The notes below the pieces were generated by a model. It searched no databases. It worked only from the letters and a program-made list of their open reading frames with translations, and had not been told where the DNA came from. Made by a program: the position numbers and the translations under genes. Positions 26,321 to 35,300 of a stretch of DNA of 64,000 nt are shown piece by piece. The DNA lies in NCBI GenBank assembly GCA_045110285.1, contig JBGCGA010000016.1:1-64000 (forward strand), given 5' to 3'. The first letter of the stretch is position 1; each line of letters opens with the position of its first letter. Origin of the DNA: Putridiphycobacter sp045110285. GTDB lineage: Bacteria; Bacteroidota; Bacteroidia; Flavobacteriales_D; Crocinitomicaceae.

Positions 26321-27823
26321 TTAAGCGTTAGCAATCATTTTTTCACCAGCTTCAATTACATCTTGAATATTTCCTTTCAAGTTAAATGCTGCTTCTGGGT
26401 ATTGATCCATTTCACCATCCATAATCATGTTGAATCCTTTGATAGTATCTTTAATGTCAACTAACACACCTGCTAAACCTGTAAATTGTTCAGCTACATG
26501 GAAAGGTTGAGACAAGAAACGTTGTACACGTCTTGCACGGTGAACGATTAATTTATCCTCTTCCGATAATTCATCCATACCAAGAATTGCGATAATGTCT
26601 TGCAATTCTTTATAACGTTGTAAAGTCAATTTTACTTTTTGTGCGCAGTCATAGTGTTCATCACCAACTATTTCGGCTGTTAAAATTCTTGAAGTAGAAT
26701 CTAACGGATCTACTGCTGGGTAAATACCTAGCTCAGCAATTTTACGTGATAGTACTGTAGTGGCATCTAAATGGGCAAAAGTTGTTGCTGGTGCTGGATC
26801 CGTTAAATCATCTGCAGGTACATATACTGCCTGTACAGATGTAATAGATCCATTTTTAGTAGATGTAATACGTTCCTGCATGGCACCCATTTCAGATGCT
26901 AATGTTGGCTGGTAACCTACTGCTGATGGCATACGTCCTAATAGTGCTGATACTTCAGATCCTGCTTGTGTAAATCTAAAGATGTTATCAACGAAGAATA
27001 AGATATCAGAACCTTTACCGTCACCTTCTCCATCTCTGTAGTATTCTGCCAATGTTAATCCTGAAAGTGCAACTCTTGCTCGTGCTCCTGGAGGCTCATT
27101 CATTTGTCCGAAAACAAATGTTGCTTTTGACTCTTTTAATGCTTCTTTGTCAATTTTTGATAAATCCCATCCGCCTTTTTCCATGTCTTCCATGAATTCA
27201 TCACCATAAGTAATAATTCCAGATTCTAACATTTCACGTAAAAGGTCATTTCCTTCTCTTGTTCTTTCTCCAACTCCTGCAAATACAGATAAACCTGAAT
27301 ATGCTTTTGCAATATTGTTAATTAATTCTTGGATTAATACAGTTTTACCTACTCCGGCACCACCAAATAAACCAATTTTACCACCTTTTGCGTATGGCTC
27401 AATTAAATCAATCACTTTTATACCTGTAAATAATACTTCAGTAGATGTTGATAATTCCTCAAACTTTGGTGCATCTCTGTGAATTGACAAACCTGTGCTG
27501 TTGTCTAAGTCACCTAAACCATCAATTGCATTACCTGTCACGTTAAAAAGTCTCCCTTTAATCGTATCACCAATTGGCATTTTAATTGGAGATCCAGTTG
27601 CTGTTACAACCATTCCTCTAGTGAATCCATCTGAGGAATCCATTGCGATTGCTCTTACTGTATCGTCACCAACGTGTTTTTGCACCTCAAGTACAACTAT
27701 TGTACCGTCAGCCTTACTTACTGTTAAGGCATCCAAAATGTTTGGAAGTTTTGCTCCCTTCTCAAAGTTAACATCAACTACAGGGCCGATTACTTGAGAG
27801 ATTTTACCATTTACATCAGACAT
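26321..27823 (-). CDS. atpD: ATP synthase F1 beta subunit
   Basis: 500 residues. Walker A GGAGVGKTVL, catalytic loop GERTREGNDL, Walker B region ILFFVDNIFRF, and the MDELSEEDKL (DELSEED) lever near the C-terminus are all present. It carries the catalytic ATP sites of F1 at the inner membrane. Only atpC accompanies it; the remaining ATP synthase genes are not in the window, the normal split layout in Bacteroidota. A well-formed promoter lies 35 bases upstream (27858-27888). Confidence 0.98.
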   Translation of the reverse strand: MSDVNGKISQVIGPVVDVNFEKGAKLPNILDALTVSKADGTIVVLEVQKHVGDDTVRAIAMDSSDGFTRGMVVTATGSPIKMPIGDTIKGRLFNVTGNAIDGLGDLDNSTGLSIHRDAPKFEELSTSTEVLFTGIKVIDLIEPYAKGGKIGLFGGAGVGKTVLIQELINNIAKAYSGLSVFAGVGERTREGNDLLREMLESGIITYGDEFMEDMEKGGWDLSKIDKEALKESKATFVFGQMNEPPGARARVALSGLTLAEYYRDGEGDGKGSDILFFVDNIFRFTQAGSEVSALLGRMPSAVGYQPTLASEMGAMQERITSTKNGSITSVQAVYVPADDLTDPAPATTFAHLDATTVLSRKIAELGIYPAVDPLDSTSRILTAEIVGDEHYDCAQKVKLTLQRYKELQDIIAILGMDELSEEDKLIVHRARRVQRFLSQPFHVAEQFTGLAGVLVDIKDTIKGFNMIMDGEMDQYPEAAFNLKGNIQDVIEAGEKMIANA

Positions 27824-27857
27824 TATTATCGTTTTAATGTGTTTCTAAATTTGGGTG

Positions 27858-27888
27858 CAAAAATAGTTCTTTTTATTGTTTTACACAA
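27858..27888 (-). promoter_or_regulatory. Promoter for atpD-atpC
   Basis: On the minus strand TTG (27886-27888), 20 bases, then TATTTTTG (27858-27865), matching TTG-N17-23-TAnnTTTG. Transcription would start about 27851, giving a leader near 28 bases. On the opposite strand TAACTTTG (27910-27917) may be the -7 element of the divergent ribF. Confidence 0.7.
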
Positions 27889-27937
27889 TATACTTCCTCA
27901 TTTTTTCTATAACTTTGTCAACAAATTATCAATAGTA

Positions 27938-28876
27938 GTGAACATATACACCAATCTTGAGGATGTACCTAACATAACTAACCCTGTCATCACTATTGGA
28001 ACGTTTGATGGCGTGCATCTTGGGCATCAGAAGGTGATTTCTTACTTGAACTCTAAAGCTAAGGAAGTTAAAGGTGAGTCTGTTGTCTTTACATTTCATC
28101 CACATCCCCGAATGGTTTTGTATCCTGATGACCATCATTTAGAAATGCTTCAAACCATTGAAGAACGGAAAGAAAGTTTAGCAAAAGCTAAAATAAATCA
28201 CCTCATTATTTATCCTTTTTCAAAAGAATTTAGTCGTTTATCTGCACTTGAATTTGTAAGGGATATTTTAGTGAACAAACTGGGTCTAAAATTTCTTATT
28301 GTGGGTTATGATCATCATTTTGGTAGAAATAGGGAGGGGTCAATGGCTAATTTGGAAGATTTGGCGCCGCTATATGGTTTTAAAATATTCGAAATAGATG
28401 CGTTAAATAAAGAAGAGGTTAACATTAGCTCAACCAAAATTAGAGCGGCAGTAAAAAGTAAAGATTTTTCGAAAGTTACTGAGTTTCTTGGGTCTCCTTT
28501 TCAACTGTCAGGCACTGTTGTTGCCGGCGATAAAATTGGAACTGAATTAGGTTATCCAACAGCTAATATTGTGGTGAATGCTCACTATAAAATTATCCCT
28601 CCAAATGGAGTTTATGCTGTTAGAGTTACTGTGGAAAAGCAAGATTATATTGGGATGTTAAATATTGGAAACAGACCTACAGTTTCCAGTAACGGAGAGT
28701 CAAGGATTGAGGTTCATATATTGGATTTTTCAGGTAATATTTACGGTGAAGAAATAAAGTTGAGTATTGTTGAATACATTCGATCAGAAGTGAATTTTGA
28801 TAGCAGGGAGTCGCTGATAGAACAAATTAAGGAAGATGAAAAGAATTGCCGCAGTGTTTTGCTGCCTTTCGTTTAG
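27938..28876 (+). CDS. ribF: Bifunctional riboflavin kinase / FAD synthetase
   Basis: About 312 residues when started at GTG 27938. The next residues, NIYTNLEDVPNITNPVITIG, begin just where family members begin. An upstream in-frame ATG at 27794 is rejected because it would run into atpD and cross the putative TAACTTTG promoter element at 27910-27917. GTFDGVHLGHQKV is the nucleotidyltransferase motif; YDHHFGRNREG follows; GTELGYPTANI and NGVYAVRV mark the C-terminal flavokinase domain. It converts riboflavin to FMN and FAD in the cytoplasm. Its 3' end overlaps the next gene by 41 bases in another frame. Confidence 0.93.
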   Translation: MNIYTNLEDVPNITNPVITIGTFDGVHLGHQKVISYLNSKAKEVKGESVVFTFHPHPRMVLYPDDHHLEMLQTIEERKESLAKAKINHLIIYPFSKEFSRLSALEFVRDILVNKLGLKFLIVGYDHHFGRNREGSMANLEDLAPLYGFKIFEIDALNKEEVNISSTKIRAAVKSKDFSKVTEFLGSPFQLSGTVVAGDKIGTELGYPTANIVVNAHYKIIPPNGVYAVRVTVEKQDYIGMLNIGNRPTVSSNGESRIEVHILDFSGNIYGEEIKLSIVEYIRSEVNFDSRESLIEQIKEDEKNCRSVLLPFV

Positions 28877-29411
28877 TTCAATACTGTTGGGTCAAACAAA
28901 AGTGTATACTTCATTGGAAGATGCCATGTCTGCTCCAATTGATTCTGTTGTTTATTTAGATTTGAGCAAGCAAAAACTGACCGAATTTCCGGAGGAAATA
29001 CTAAATTTTATCCATCTAAAATCACTGAATTTATCAAAAAATAAACTAACAGTAATACCTCAAGAAATCAATGAGTTGACTCAATTAAAAAGCATAAATC
29101 TCGAAAAAAATAATCTGGTTTATTTCCCTGTTGGTATCTGTGCCCTTGGAGGGCTTGAGATTTTGAATTTAGGGAGAAATAATATTGGACTTATTCCTCA
29201 GTGCATAGGACAATTGCTGAGTCTTAAATCGTTTGATATTTGGGACAATCCTATTTCAGACTTACCAAATAATATTCAGCACCTGAAAAGTTTAGAGGTG
29301 ATGGATTTAAGGGGTATTAATTTTAGTAGTTCAAAAAAAAAGCAAATTTCAGGGCTGCTTCCTTGGGTTAAAATTGAATTCAGCGCAGGCTGCGATTGCC
29401 ATGGACCTTGA
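28836..29411 (+). CDS. Secreted leucine-rich repeat protein
   Basis: 191 residues. Signal peptide 1-19 ends SSILLGQ. Then about five 23-residue LRR units (LDLSKQKLTEFPEEI, LNLSKNKLTVIPQEI, INLEKNNLVYFPVGI, LNLGRNNIGLIPQCI, FDIWDNPISDLPNNI), and a short Cys-containing tail (CDCHGP). LRR modules bind proteins; the partner is unknown. Its start lies inside the last 41 bases of ribF, so it is probably translated from the ribF mRNA. It converges with the following glycosyltransferase with a 3-base gap. Confidence 0.85.
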   Translation: MKRIAAVFCCLSFSSILLGQTKVYTSLEDAMSAPIDSVVYLDLSKQKLTEFPEEILNFIHLKSLNLSKNKLTVIPQEINELTQLKSINLEKNNLVYFPVGICALGGLEILNLGRNNIGLIPQCIGQLLSLKSFDIWDNPISDLPNNIQHLKSLEVMDLRGINFSSSKKKQISGLLPWVKIEFSAGCDCHGP

Positions 29412-29414
29412 GTG

Positions 29415-30392
29415 TTACTGTGTAAGCTTTTGCAATTGTAATTCCGTATTAGATAATTTGAAATTACTTAAGCTATGCAAAGTACTTAAGTATTCTTGTT
29501 CAAATTGCCTTTTTGTGGGAAGTAATATCACTTTTTTTTGAAATGGAATTAAATCCATGATGGTTGTGTAACCAGATTTTGAAACTACAATACGACTTCT
29601 GTTAATGAGTTTTTCTAGTTCATTTGTATCCGGTCGCAAATGAATATTTGTTTGCTTAGAGCTTTGTAATTTAGGTTCGAATGGAACAGCAATGCCTGCA
29701 TTTAAGTTGTGCTTTGCAATAAACTGTTGAGACTTTTCTAAAAAAACTTCCCTTTCCGGAAAAGGACCACTTATTAAAAATAGGTAGTCGTAATGTTCTT
29801 CGTTGTTTTGAATGATTTTAAAACGCGACAAAGGCCCAATAAATACCGTTGGGATTTTTAAGCTGCCAGAACTTAGATCGCCTGATAAGCTTTGATTAGG
29901 ATAATCAGGAATCCAACAAGTTGAAAAATGGTTGAGCTGTTTTCTCAAAAAATAGTTTATCACTTTTTTGCCAAAAGGGATCTGTAGCTCGGTTTGGTGT
30001 GTTAAAATAATACAAGGAATAGATTGATGATTCAGACCATAACGGTTATCGGAAATAACGAAATCAAATGGGGTTTCTTTTAATTGTTTTTGAAGCCAAA
30101 ACCTCTCGTTTTTAATCGCATTTAGGATTTTTGGGGTTTGCTTTAAAACTTGCAAATAAGTATTTTTTGAACTACTTAAAACAACATTGTAACCTTCAAG
30201 TGGCAATGTGCTGACTTCGGAGAATTGCTTTTTTATGAATCGAGTTTGTTCTGAATTGCCAGCGAAAACAAGTTCATTATTTTGATTTAATAATTGTTTG
30301 ATTAAAACTGATGTCCTAGTAGTGTGCCCAAACCCCCAATCTAAAGCAGAAATTAAAATTTTCGAATTGATTATGTTTTCCGCCTTTAGCAA
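29415..30392 (-). CDS. Glycosyltransferase, GT28/MurG-like fold
   Basis: 325 residues. The N-terminus ILISALDWGFGHTTRTSVLI has the G-x-G-H-x-x-R motif of GT28/GT1-like enzymes acting at membranes. FDFVISDNRYG is a common strand-loop in this group, and the C-terminal IVVSKSGYTTIMDLIPFQKKVILLPTKRQFEQEYLS is the nucleotide-sugar binding region. This kind of protein is common in Bacteroidota with no assigned acceptor. It starts 2 bases after the metal-binding lipoprotein gene, so the two are probably co-transcribed. Role in envelope glycoconjugates is inferred. Confidence 0.8.
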   Translation of the reverse strand: MLKAENIINSKILISALDWGFGHTTRTSVLIKQLLNQNNELVFAGNSEQTRFIKKQFSEVSTLPLEGYNVVLSSSKNTYLQVLKQTPKILNAIKNERFWLQKQLKETPFDFVISDNRYGLNHQSIPCIILTHQTELQIPFGKKVINYFLRKQLNHFSTCWIPDYPNQSLSGDLSSGSLKIPTVFIGPLSRFKIIQNNEEHYDYLFLISGPFPEREVFLEKSQQFIAKHNLNAGIAVPFEPKLQSSKQTNIHLRPDTNELEKLINRSRIVVSKSGYTTIMDLIPFQKKVILLPTKRQFEQEYLSTLHSLSNFKLSNTELQLQKLTQ

Positions 30393-30394
30393 TA

Positions 30395-30763
30395 TTAAAA
30401 GTTTTGTTGAACAATATCGCTAACCTGGTAAATGCCGTTGGCTATGGACTCAATTTCAGTTCTCATTTCATTTTCTGAAACTATATTTTTATCATACTGA
30501 ATTACAGAATAGTTTATAGTTCGAGCAGTATCAAAATCCATTTCAATTTCTATCACACCATCCATTTTAGATAAGTGGCTTTTTACAGTTCTAACACAGC
30601 CAATTTCGCAAGTCATACCCGTAATCGAAATTTTGGTGCTGGCATTGTGCTCTGGAATCAGCTGCTGAGTTGAAGCAAGTTCTTCTTTATCATTTGAATT
30701 TTCCTGTTGGTTTTTACACGCAAAAAAACTGAGACAGGCAAGCAAATAGAGAATGGGTTTCAT
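30395..30763 (-). CDS. Lipoprotein with heavy-metal-associated (HMA) domain
   Basis: 122 residues. A lipoprotein signal peptide (MKPILYLLACLSFFAC, lipobox Cys near 16) precedes a Ser/Asn/Glu linker and an HMA-like ferredoxin fold: ISITGMTCEIGCVRTVKSHLSKMDGV. The metal loop reads C-x3-C (CEIGC) rather than C-x2-C of copper chaperones such as CopZ, a variant that may bind metal differently. The protein would be membrane-anchored facing the periplasm. TATTTTTG just upstream on the minus strand may be a -7 element. It is followed by a glycosyltransferase gene with a 2-base gap. Confidence 0.82.
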   Translation of the reverse strand: MKPILYLLACLSFFACKNQQENSNDKEELASTQQLIPEHNASTKISITGMTCEIGCVRTVKSHLSKMDGVIEIEMDFDTARTINYSVIQYDKNIVSENEMRTEIESIANGIYQVSDIVQQNF

Positions 30764-30910
30764 TTTTTATTGCAAAAATATGAAAAAATCATTGGATCGG
30801 CTTTTAAAAAAGTTATCAAAAAAATGATGTGACAAAACGCTTTTAAACAAGTGCCAGAAGTGAAGATAATATCTGTAATTTCAGAATCATTAACTAATCA
30901 TTTCCTACCT

Positions 30911-32248
30911 ATGACTAAATCTAAAAAATCCAAAAAAGTTTTCGTCTTTGATACATCAGTTATTTTACATGATCACAATGCAATTCATAACTTTGAAGAG
31001 CATGATGTAGCCATTCCAATTCCGGTTTTAGAAGAATTAGATAATTTTAAAAAAGGCAACGATACTAAAAATTTTGAAGCTAGGGAGTTTATCCGATTTT
31101 TAGATAAATTGTCGAATGAATCGACATTAGAGAATTGGATACCCTTAGAAGGTAAAAATAAAGGAAGAATAAAAATTGTTTTGCATTCTGATGTTAAAGG
31201 TCAGGATGCGACTGTTCTATATAATGACAATAAAGCTGATCATCAAATTCTGAATGCTGCATTAAATTTAAAGGAGTCCATGCCAGATCATCAGGTAATA
31301 TTAGTAACAAAAGATATTAACCTGCGACTAAAAGCCAAAGCCCTATCCGTAGTGGCTCAAGATTACCAGGCTGGCAAAATAAATGATGTTAGCAAGGTGT
31401 TAAAAGGAGCTGATATTATAAAAGAGGTAGAGTCAGATTTAATTCACGAAATATACAAAACAGGTTTTACTGAAGATATCTCGGTGCTTGGTGACGCGCC
31501 AATAAAAAACCAATATCACATTTTACAAAATGGCAAATCTACAAGCCTAGCTTTTTACAATGGACATGTTAATAGGCTAGAAAAAGTGGATAAAACGTAC
31601 GTATACGGTATCAAACCAAAAAATGCCGAGCAAACATTTGCAGTTAATGCGCTAATGAATAAAGATATAAAACTGATTACCTTGCAAGGTGTGGCCGGAA
31701 CAGGTAAAACCTTATTGGCACTAGCCAGTGCAATTGAACAGAGAAATAGTTTTAGTCAAATTATATTGGCTAGACCCATTGTGCCATTGAGTAATAGAGA
31801 TATTGGGTTTTTACCAGGTGATGCCAACGAAAAAATCAACCCCTACATGCAGCCACTTTTTGATAATTTAACCTACATAAAAAATCAATATCGAAGTGGC
31901 GAAAAAAAGTATAAGCAGATTGAAGATTTGCAAACAGATAATAGAATGGTTATTATGCCTTTAGCGTTTATCAGAGGCAGAAGTTTGTCGAATGTTTTTT
32001 TTATTGTGGACGAAGCCCAAAATTTGACTCCACATGAGGTGAAAACAATTATTACTAGAGCAGGAGAAGGCACAAAAATTGTTTTTACTGGTGATGTGCA
32101 TCAAATCGATACTCCGTATTTAGATGAAAACAGTAATGGTTTGTCGTATTTAATTGACAGACTAAAAGGTAACGAGCTGTTTGCGCACGTCAAACTTGAA
32201 AAAGGAGAACGTTCTGAATTGGCAAACCTTGCCAATGATTTGCTCTAA
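30911..32248 (+). CDS. PhoH-family ATPase with N-terminal PIN domain
   Basis: About 445 residues from the ATG at 30911; an in-frame ATG at 30851 would add 20 residues before the conserved start KKVFVFDTSVILHD. Residues about 8-150 are a PIN nuclease-like domain (FDTSVIL, VLEELDNFKKG, LVTKDINLRLKAKAL). Residues about 240-440 are the PhoH ATPase with Walker A GVAGTGKTLLA (near 261), NRDIGFLPGDANEKINPYMQPLFD, and Walker B FFIVDEAQN (near 363). PhoH/PIN fusions are proposed RNA-unwinding nucleases (as in PhoAT or YlaK). It is a single gene followed by a surface protein gene. Confidence 0.92.
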   Translation: MTKSKKSKKVFVFDTSVILHDHNAIHNFEEHDVAIPIPVLEELDNFKKGNDTKNFEAREFIRFLDKLSNESTLENWIPLEGKNKGRIKIVLHSDVKGQDATVLYNDNKADHQILNAALNLKESMPDHQVILVTKDINLRLKAKALSVVAQDYQAGKINDVSKVLKGADIIKEVESDLIHEIYKTGFTEDISVLGDAPIKNQYHILQNGKSTSLAFYNGHVNRLEKVDKTYVYGIKPKNAEQTFAVNALMNKDIKLITLQGVAGTGKTLLALASAIEQRNSFSQIILARPIVPLSNRDIGFLPGDANEKINPYMQPLFDNLTYIKNQYRSGEKKYKQIEDLQTDNRMVIMPLAFIRGRSLSNVFFIVDEAQNLTPHEVKTIITRAGEGTKIVFTGDVHQIDTPYLDENSNGLSYLIDRLKGNELFAHVKLEKGERSELANLANDLL

Positions 32249-32351
32249 AACAATTTCCAATTAATTGTTTTCTAGCCCCTAGTTTTAATGGAATTTCTAT
32301 CTTTGGTACGAAAAATGCATTTAAGGTATTTATACTTTAAATTTCCAGCTT

Positions 32352-35300
32352 ATGAAAAATTTATACACATTATTAGCTTTTATCCTTTTAACTGGACTCA
32401 ATTCATTTGGGCAAGGAAAGGTGGATTATCAAACCAGATCAAAATTTTATTTAGGATTTAATTTTGGTGGAACATACCATAGTAATACTGAAGTTGATGT
32501 AAATAGATTATACCGAGGGGGAGCAGGATTTACATTTGGGTATTCTTTTGGGATGAAGCCAGGAAATTTATTAAGTGTAGACTTGCAGGCTAGATATTTG
32601 TTAGCTGCATATAGAGGAGCGTCAGATTCTAAGTATACGTTAAATTCTAATACAAATGATATTCTTAATTTAAATGAGCCAGCTTTACAGCCAGTTTTAG
32701 ATTATGAAAATGCATATGGATACTATGTGCCTAATTTTCATACCTGGGTGAATGATTGGAGTTTAGAATTAAAATTAAACACGAATCGATTACGCGAAAG
32801 AACAGGATGGAACTTTTTTGTGTTGGGTGGAGTAGGCACAACAAAGTATGGTACACGAATCGATTTTTACGATAATACATCCGCTGGACAAGTGAAATTA
32901 GAAGATGACTTGTTCGAGACAAAGCAATCAATTATTTCATACGAAACTCCAATAGTAAAGAAACGGGATTGGATGCCAAGTTTAGGCGCTGGTATTGAAC
33001 GCCAAATTACGCCAAATGCTGCTTTTCAGTTAATGGGAAGAATGACTTGGACTCGAAATAATGATTTTGACGGACTTGCTAATTCATTTTCTGGTCAAGC
33101 TTCAAACTCGAATGATAGATACCACTATGCATCAGCAGGTATAAAAGTTTATTTACGTGGCAGAACTAATAACTATGTAAATGAAGATGACGACCCAATA
33201 GTTCGCCCTAACCCGAATCCTCCTGTGCAAGGGAGAATGCCGGTAGCACGTTTCACAACGCCAAACAGTTCACCAATAACCGTATCTTTTAGTTCATATG
33301 GTGTGGTTGCTTTGGTGCAAAATGTTGCAGGAAAGCAAAATATTACTTTGACACAAAATGGTCAGGCGGTTAACAATTATAGTTATAATGCCAACACTGA
33401 TAAGCTAAACTTTAATTCGCAATTAGTTCCAGGTCAAAATACATTTAATATTACGGCTGTCAATAATTTTGGACAGGCACAAGACCAAACTATAATCATT
33501 TACAATCCTCAAGTAAATACTGTTAATCCGCCTATCGTTACTATAACCAATCCTAATTCGAATGCAGTGACGGTACAAAATAGCATTTATAACTTCGCAT
33601 CAACTGTTTTAAATGTTGATGGCAAACAAAATATTTCAGTTTTTGTTAATGGAAATAATCAAGCAAATTTTTCTTACAATACAATAAATAATGCAGTGAC
33701 TCTTGCAATAAATCTTATACAAGGTAAAAACGTTGTTACCATTACTGGAACGAATTCAGTTGGAACTGATTCGGAAACCGCTGAGATTATTTACAGAAAA
33801 CCTATAACTGCAGGTCCGCCTCCAATAGTTACAATTCTCACTCCAAGCGCAAATCCATTTCAAACTACTTTAAATTCGGCAAATGTAGAGGCAACAATAA
33901 GCAACGTTTCGAATAAAAATAATATTTCAGTTTTGATTAATGGCGCTAGCACCAACAACTTTAATTTCAATATAAATTCTGGTCAAATCAATTTTGTGAC
34001 CAACTTAATTCAAGGTAATAATGTTGTTGAGGTAAAAGCAGTCAATCAGTTTGGTCAAGATGCGGCATCAACATTAATCATTTATCAGCCAGTCCAAAAT
34101 GTTCAATTGCCTGTTGTAGCAATTACTAGTCCGGCGAACATGAGTGTTTATTCTGTACCAATAGCTAGTATTCAGGGATCTGCATTACATGTTGATAGCC
34201 AAAGTAATGTGACTGTTTTGATTAATGGCCAGTCAACAAACAACTTTAGTTTTAATACAGGTTCAAAATTGGTGGTCTTTAATGCTCCATTGATTAATGG
34301 AAATAATTCAATTCAGATTATCGGAACTAATGGTGATGGACAAGATCAGGCTCAAATCAATGTGGTCTACAATAAACCCATAATCAAAACGCCTCCAGTT
34401 GTAAATATTATTGATCCATCTGTAAATAATAAAACATATTCTGTTTCGGCAATTACTGCTAAAGCGACTGTTCTAAACGTGAGTAATAAATCAAATATTA
34501 CTGTAAAAGTAAATGGAATTAGCACCAATAATTTCAGTTTTAATGCCAATTCAAATCTAGTAACAGTACCATTAAATTTAAATAGTGGTGCAAATATACT
34601 GTCAGTTTTTGCAGCAAATAATGACGGTACAGATAGTGACCAAAAAACAATACTTTATAAGAAGGTAGTGACTTTGAATCCACCTACAGTTAACTTTGTT
34701 AACCCAAATACTTCACCTGTAACAGTATCAACTTCAAACTATATTGTAACAGCTGCTACAACTAATATTAGCAGTAAAAGTCAGATTGTTCTCAAGCAAA
34801 ATGGGACAGTAGTGAATGGAAACTCTTATAGCTTTAGTGGGTCAACCATTAGTTTTGCAAGTGCCCTGGTAACTGGAAATAATATTTTTGAAGTTTCTGT
34901 TACTAATACAGCTGGAACGGATAGCAAGACTACTTCGATTATTTACAAAAAAGTTGTGGTGCCATGCACTAAGCCTACAATTGGTTATGTAGCCCCAGCG
35001 CCTAACTCAACAGTTAGTACAGCAGCACAAGTAATTGAGGCTCAAGTTAACAATCATATTGCAGGAACTGTAGTTAATTTAAAACTGAACGGAGCAAGTG
35101 TCGGAAGTATGGCTTTCAATTCAATAACGCAAATTGCTAAAAAATCAGTTACCTTGAATCAAGGGACAAACACTTTAGAGGTGACGGTTTCAAATAGTTG
35201 TGGAACGAACAAATCAACTTTTATTTTGTATTACAAAAACACTACGCCATGCAATGCTCCAGTGGTGACTTTAAAAAGTGTAGCCGGAACAGTTTCTTCT

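Noticed and set aside
27794..27937. N-terminal extension of RibF from an upstream ATG
   Set aside because: It overlaps atpD, crosses a likely -7 promoter element, and adds residues absent from the family; GTG at 27938 fits better.
30851..30910. N-terminal extension of the PhoH protein
   Set aside because: The 20 extra residues precede the conserved PIN start; ATG at 30911 is the better start.
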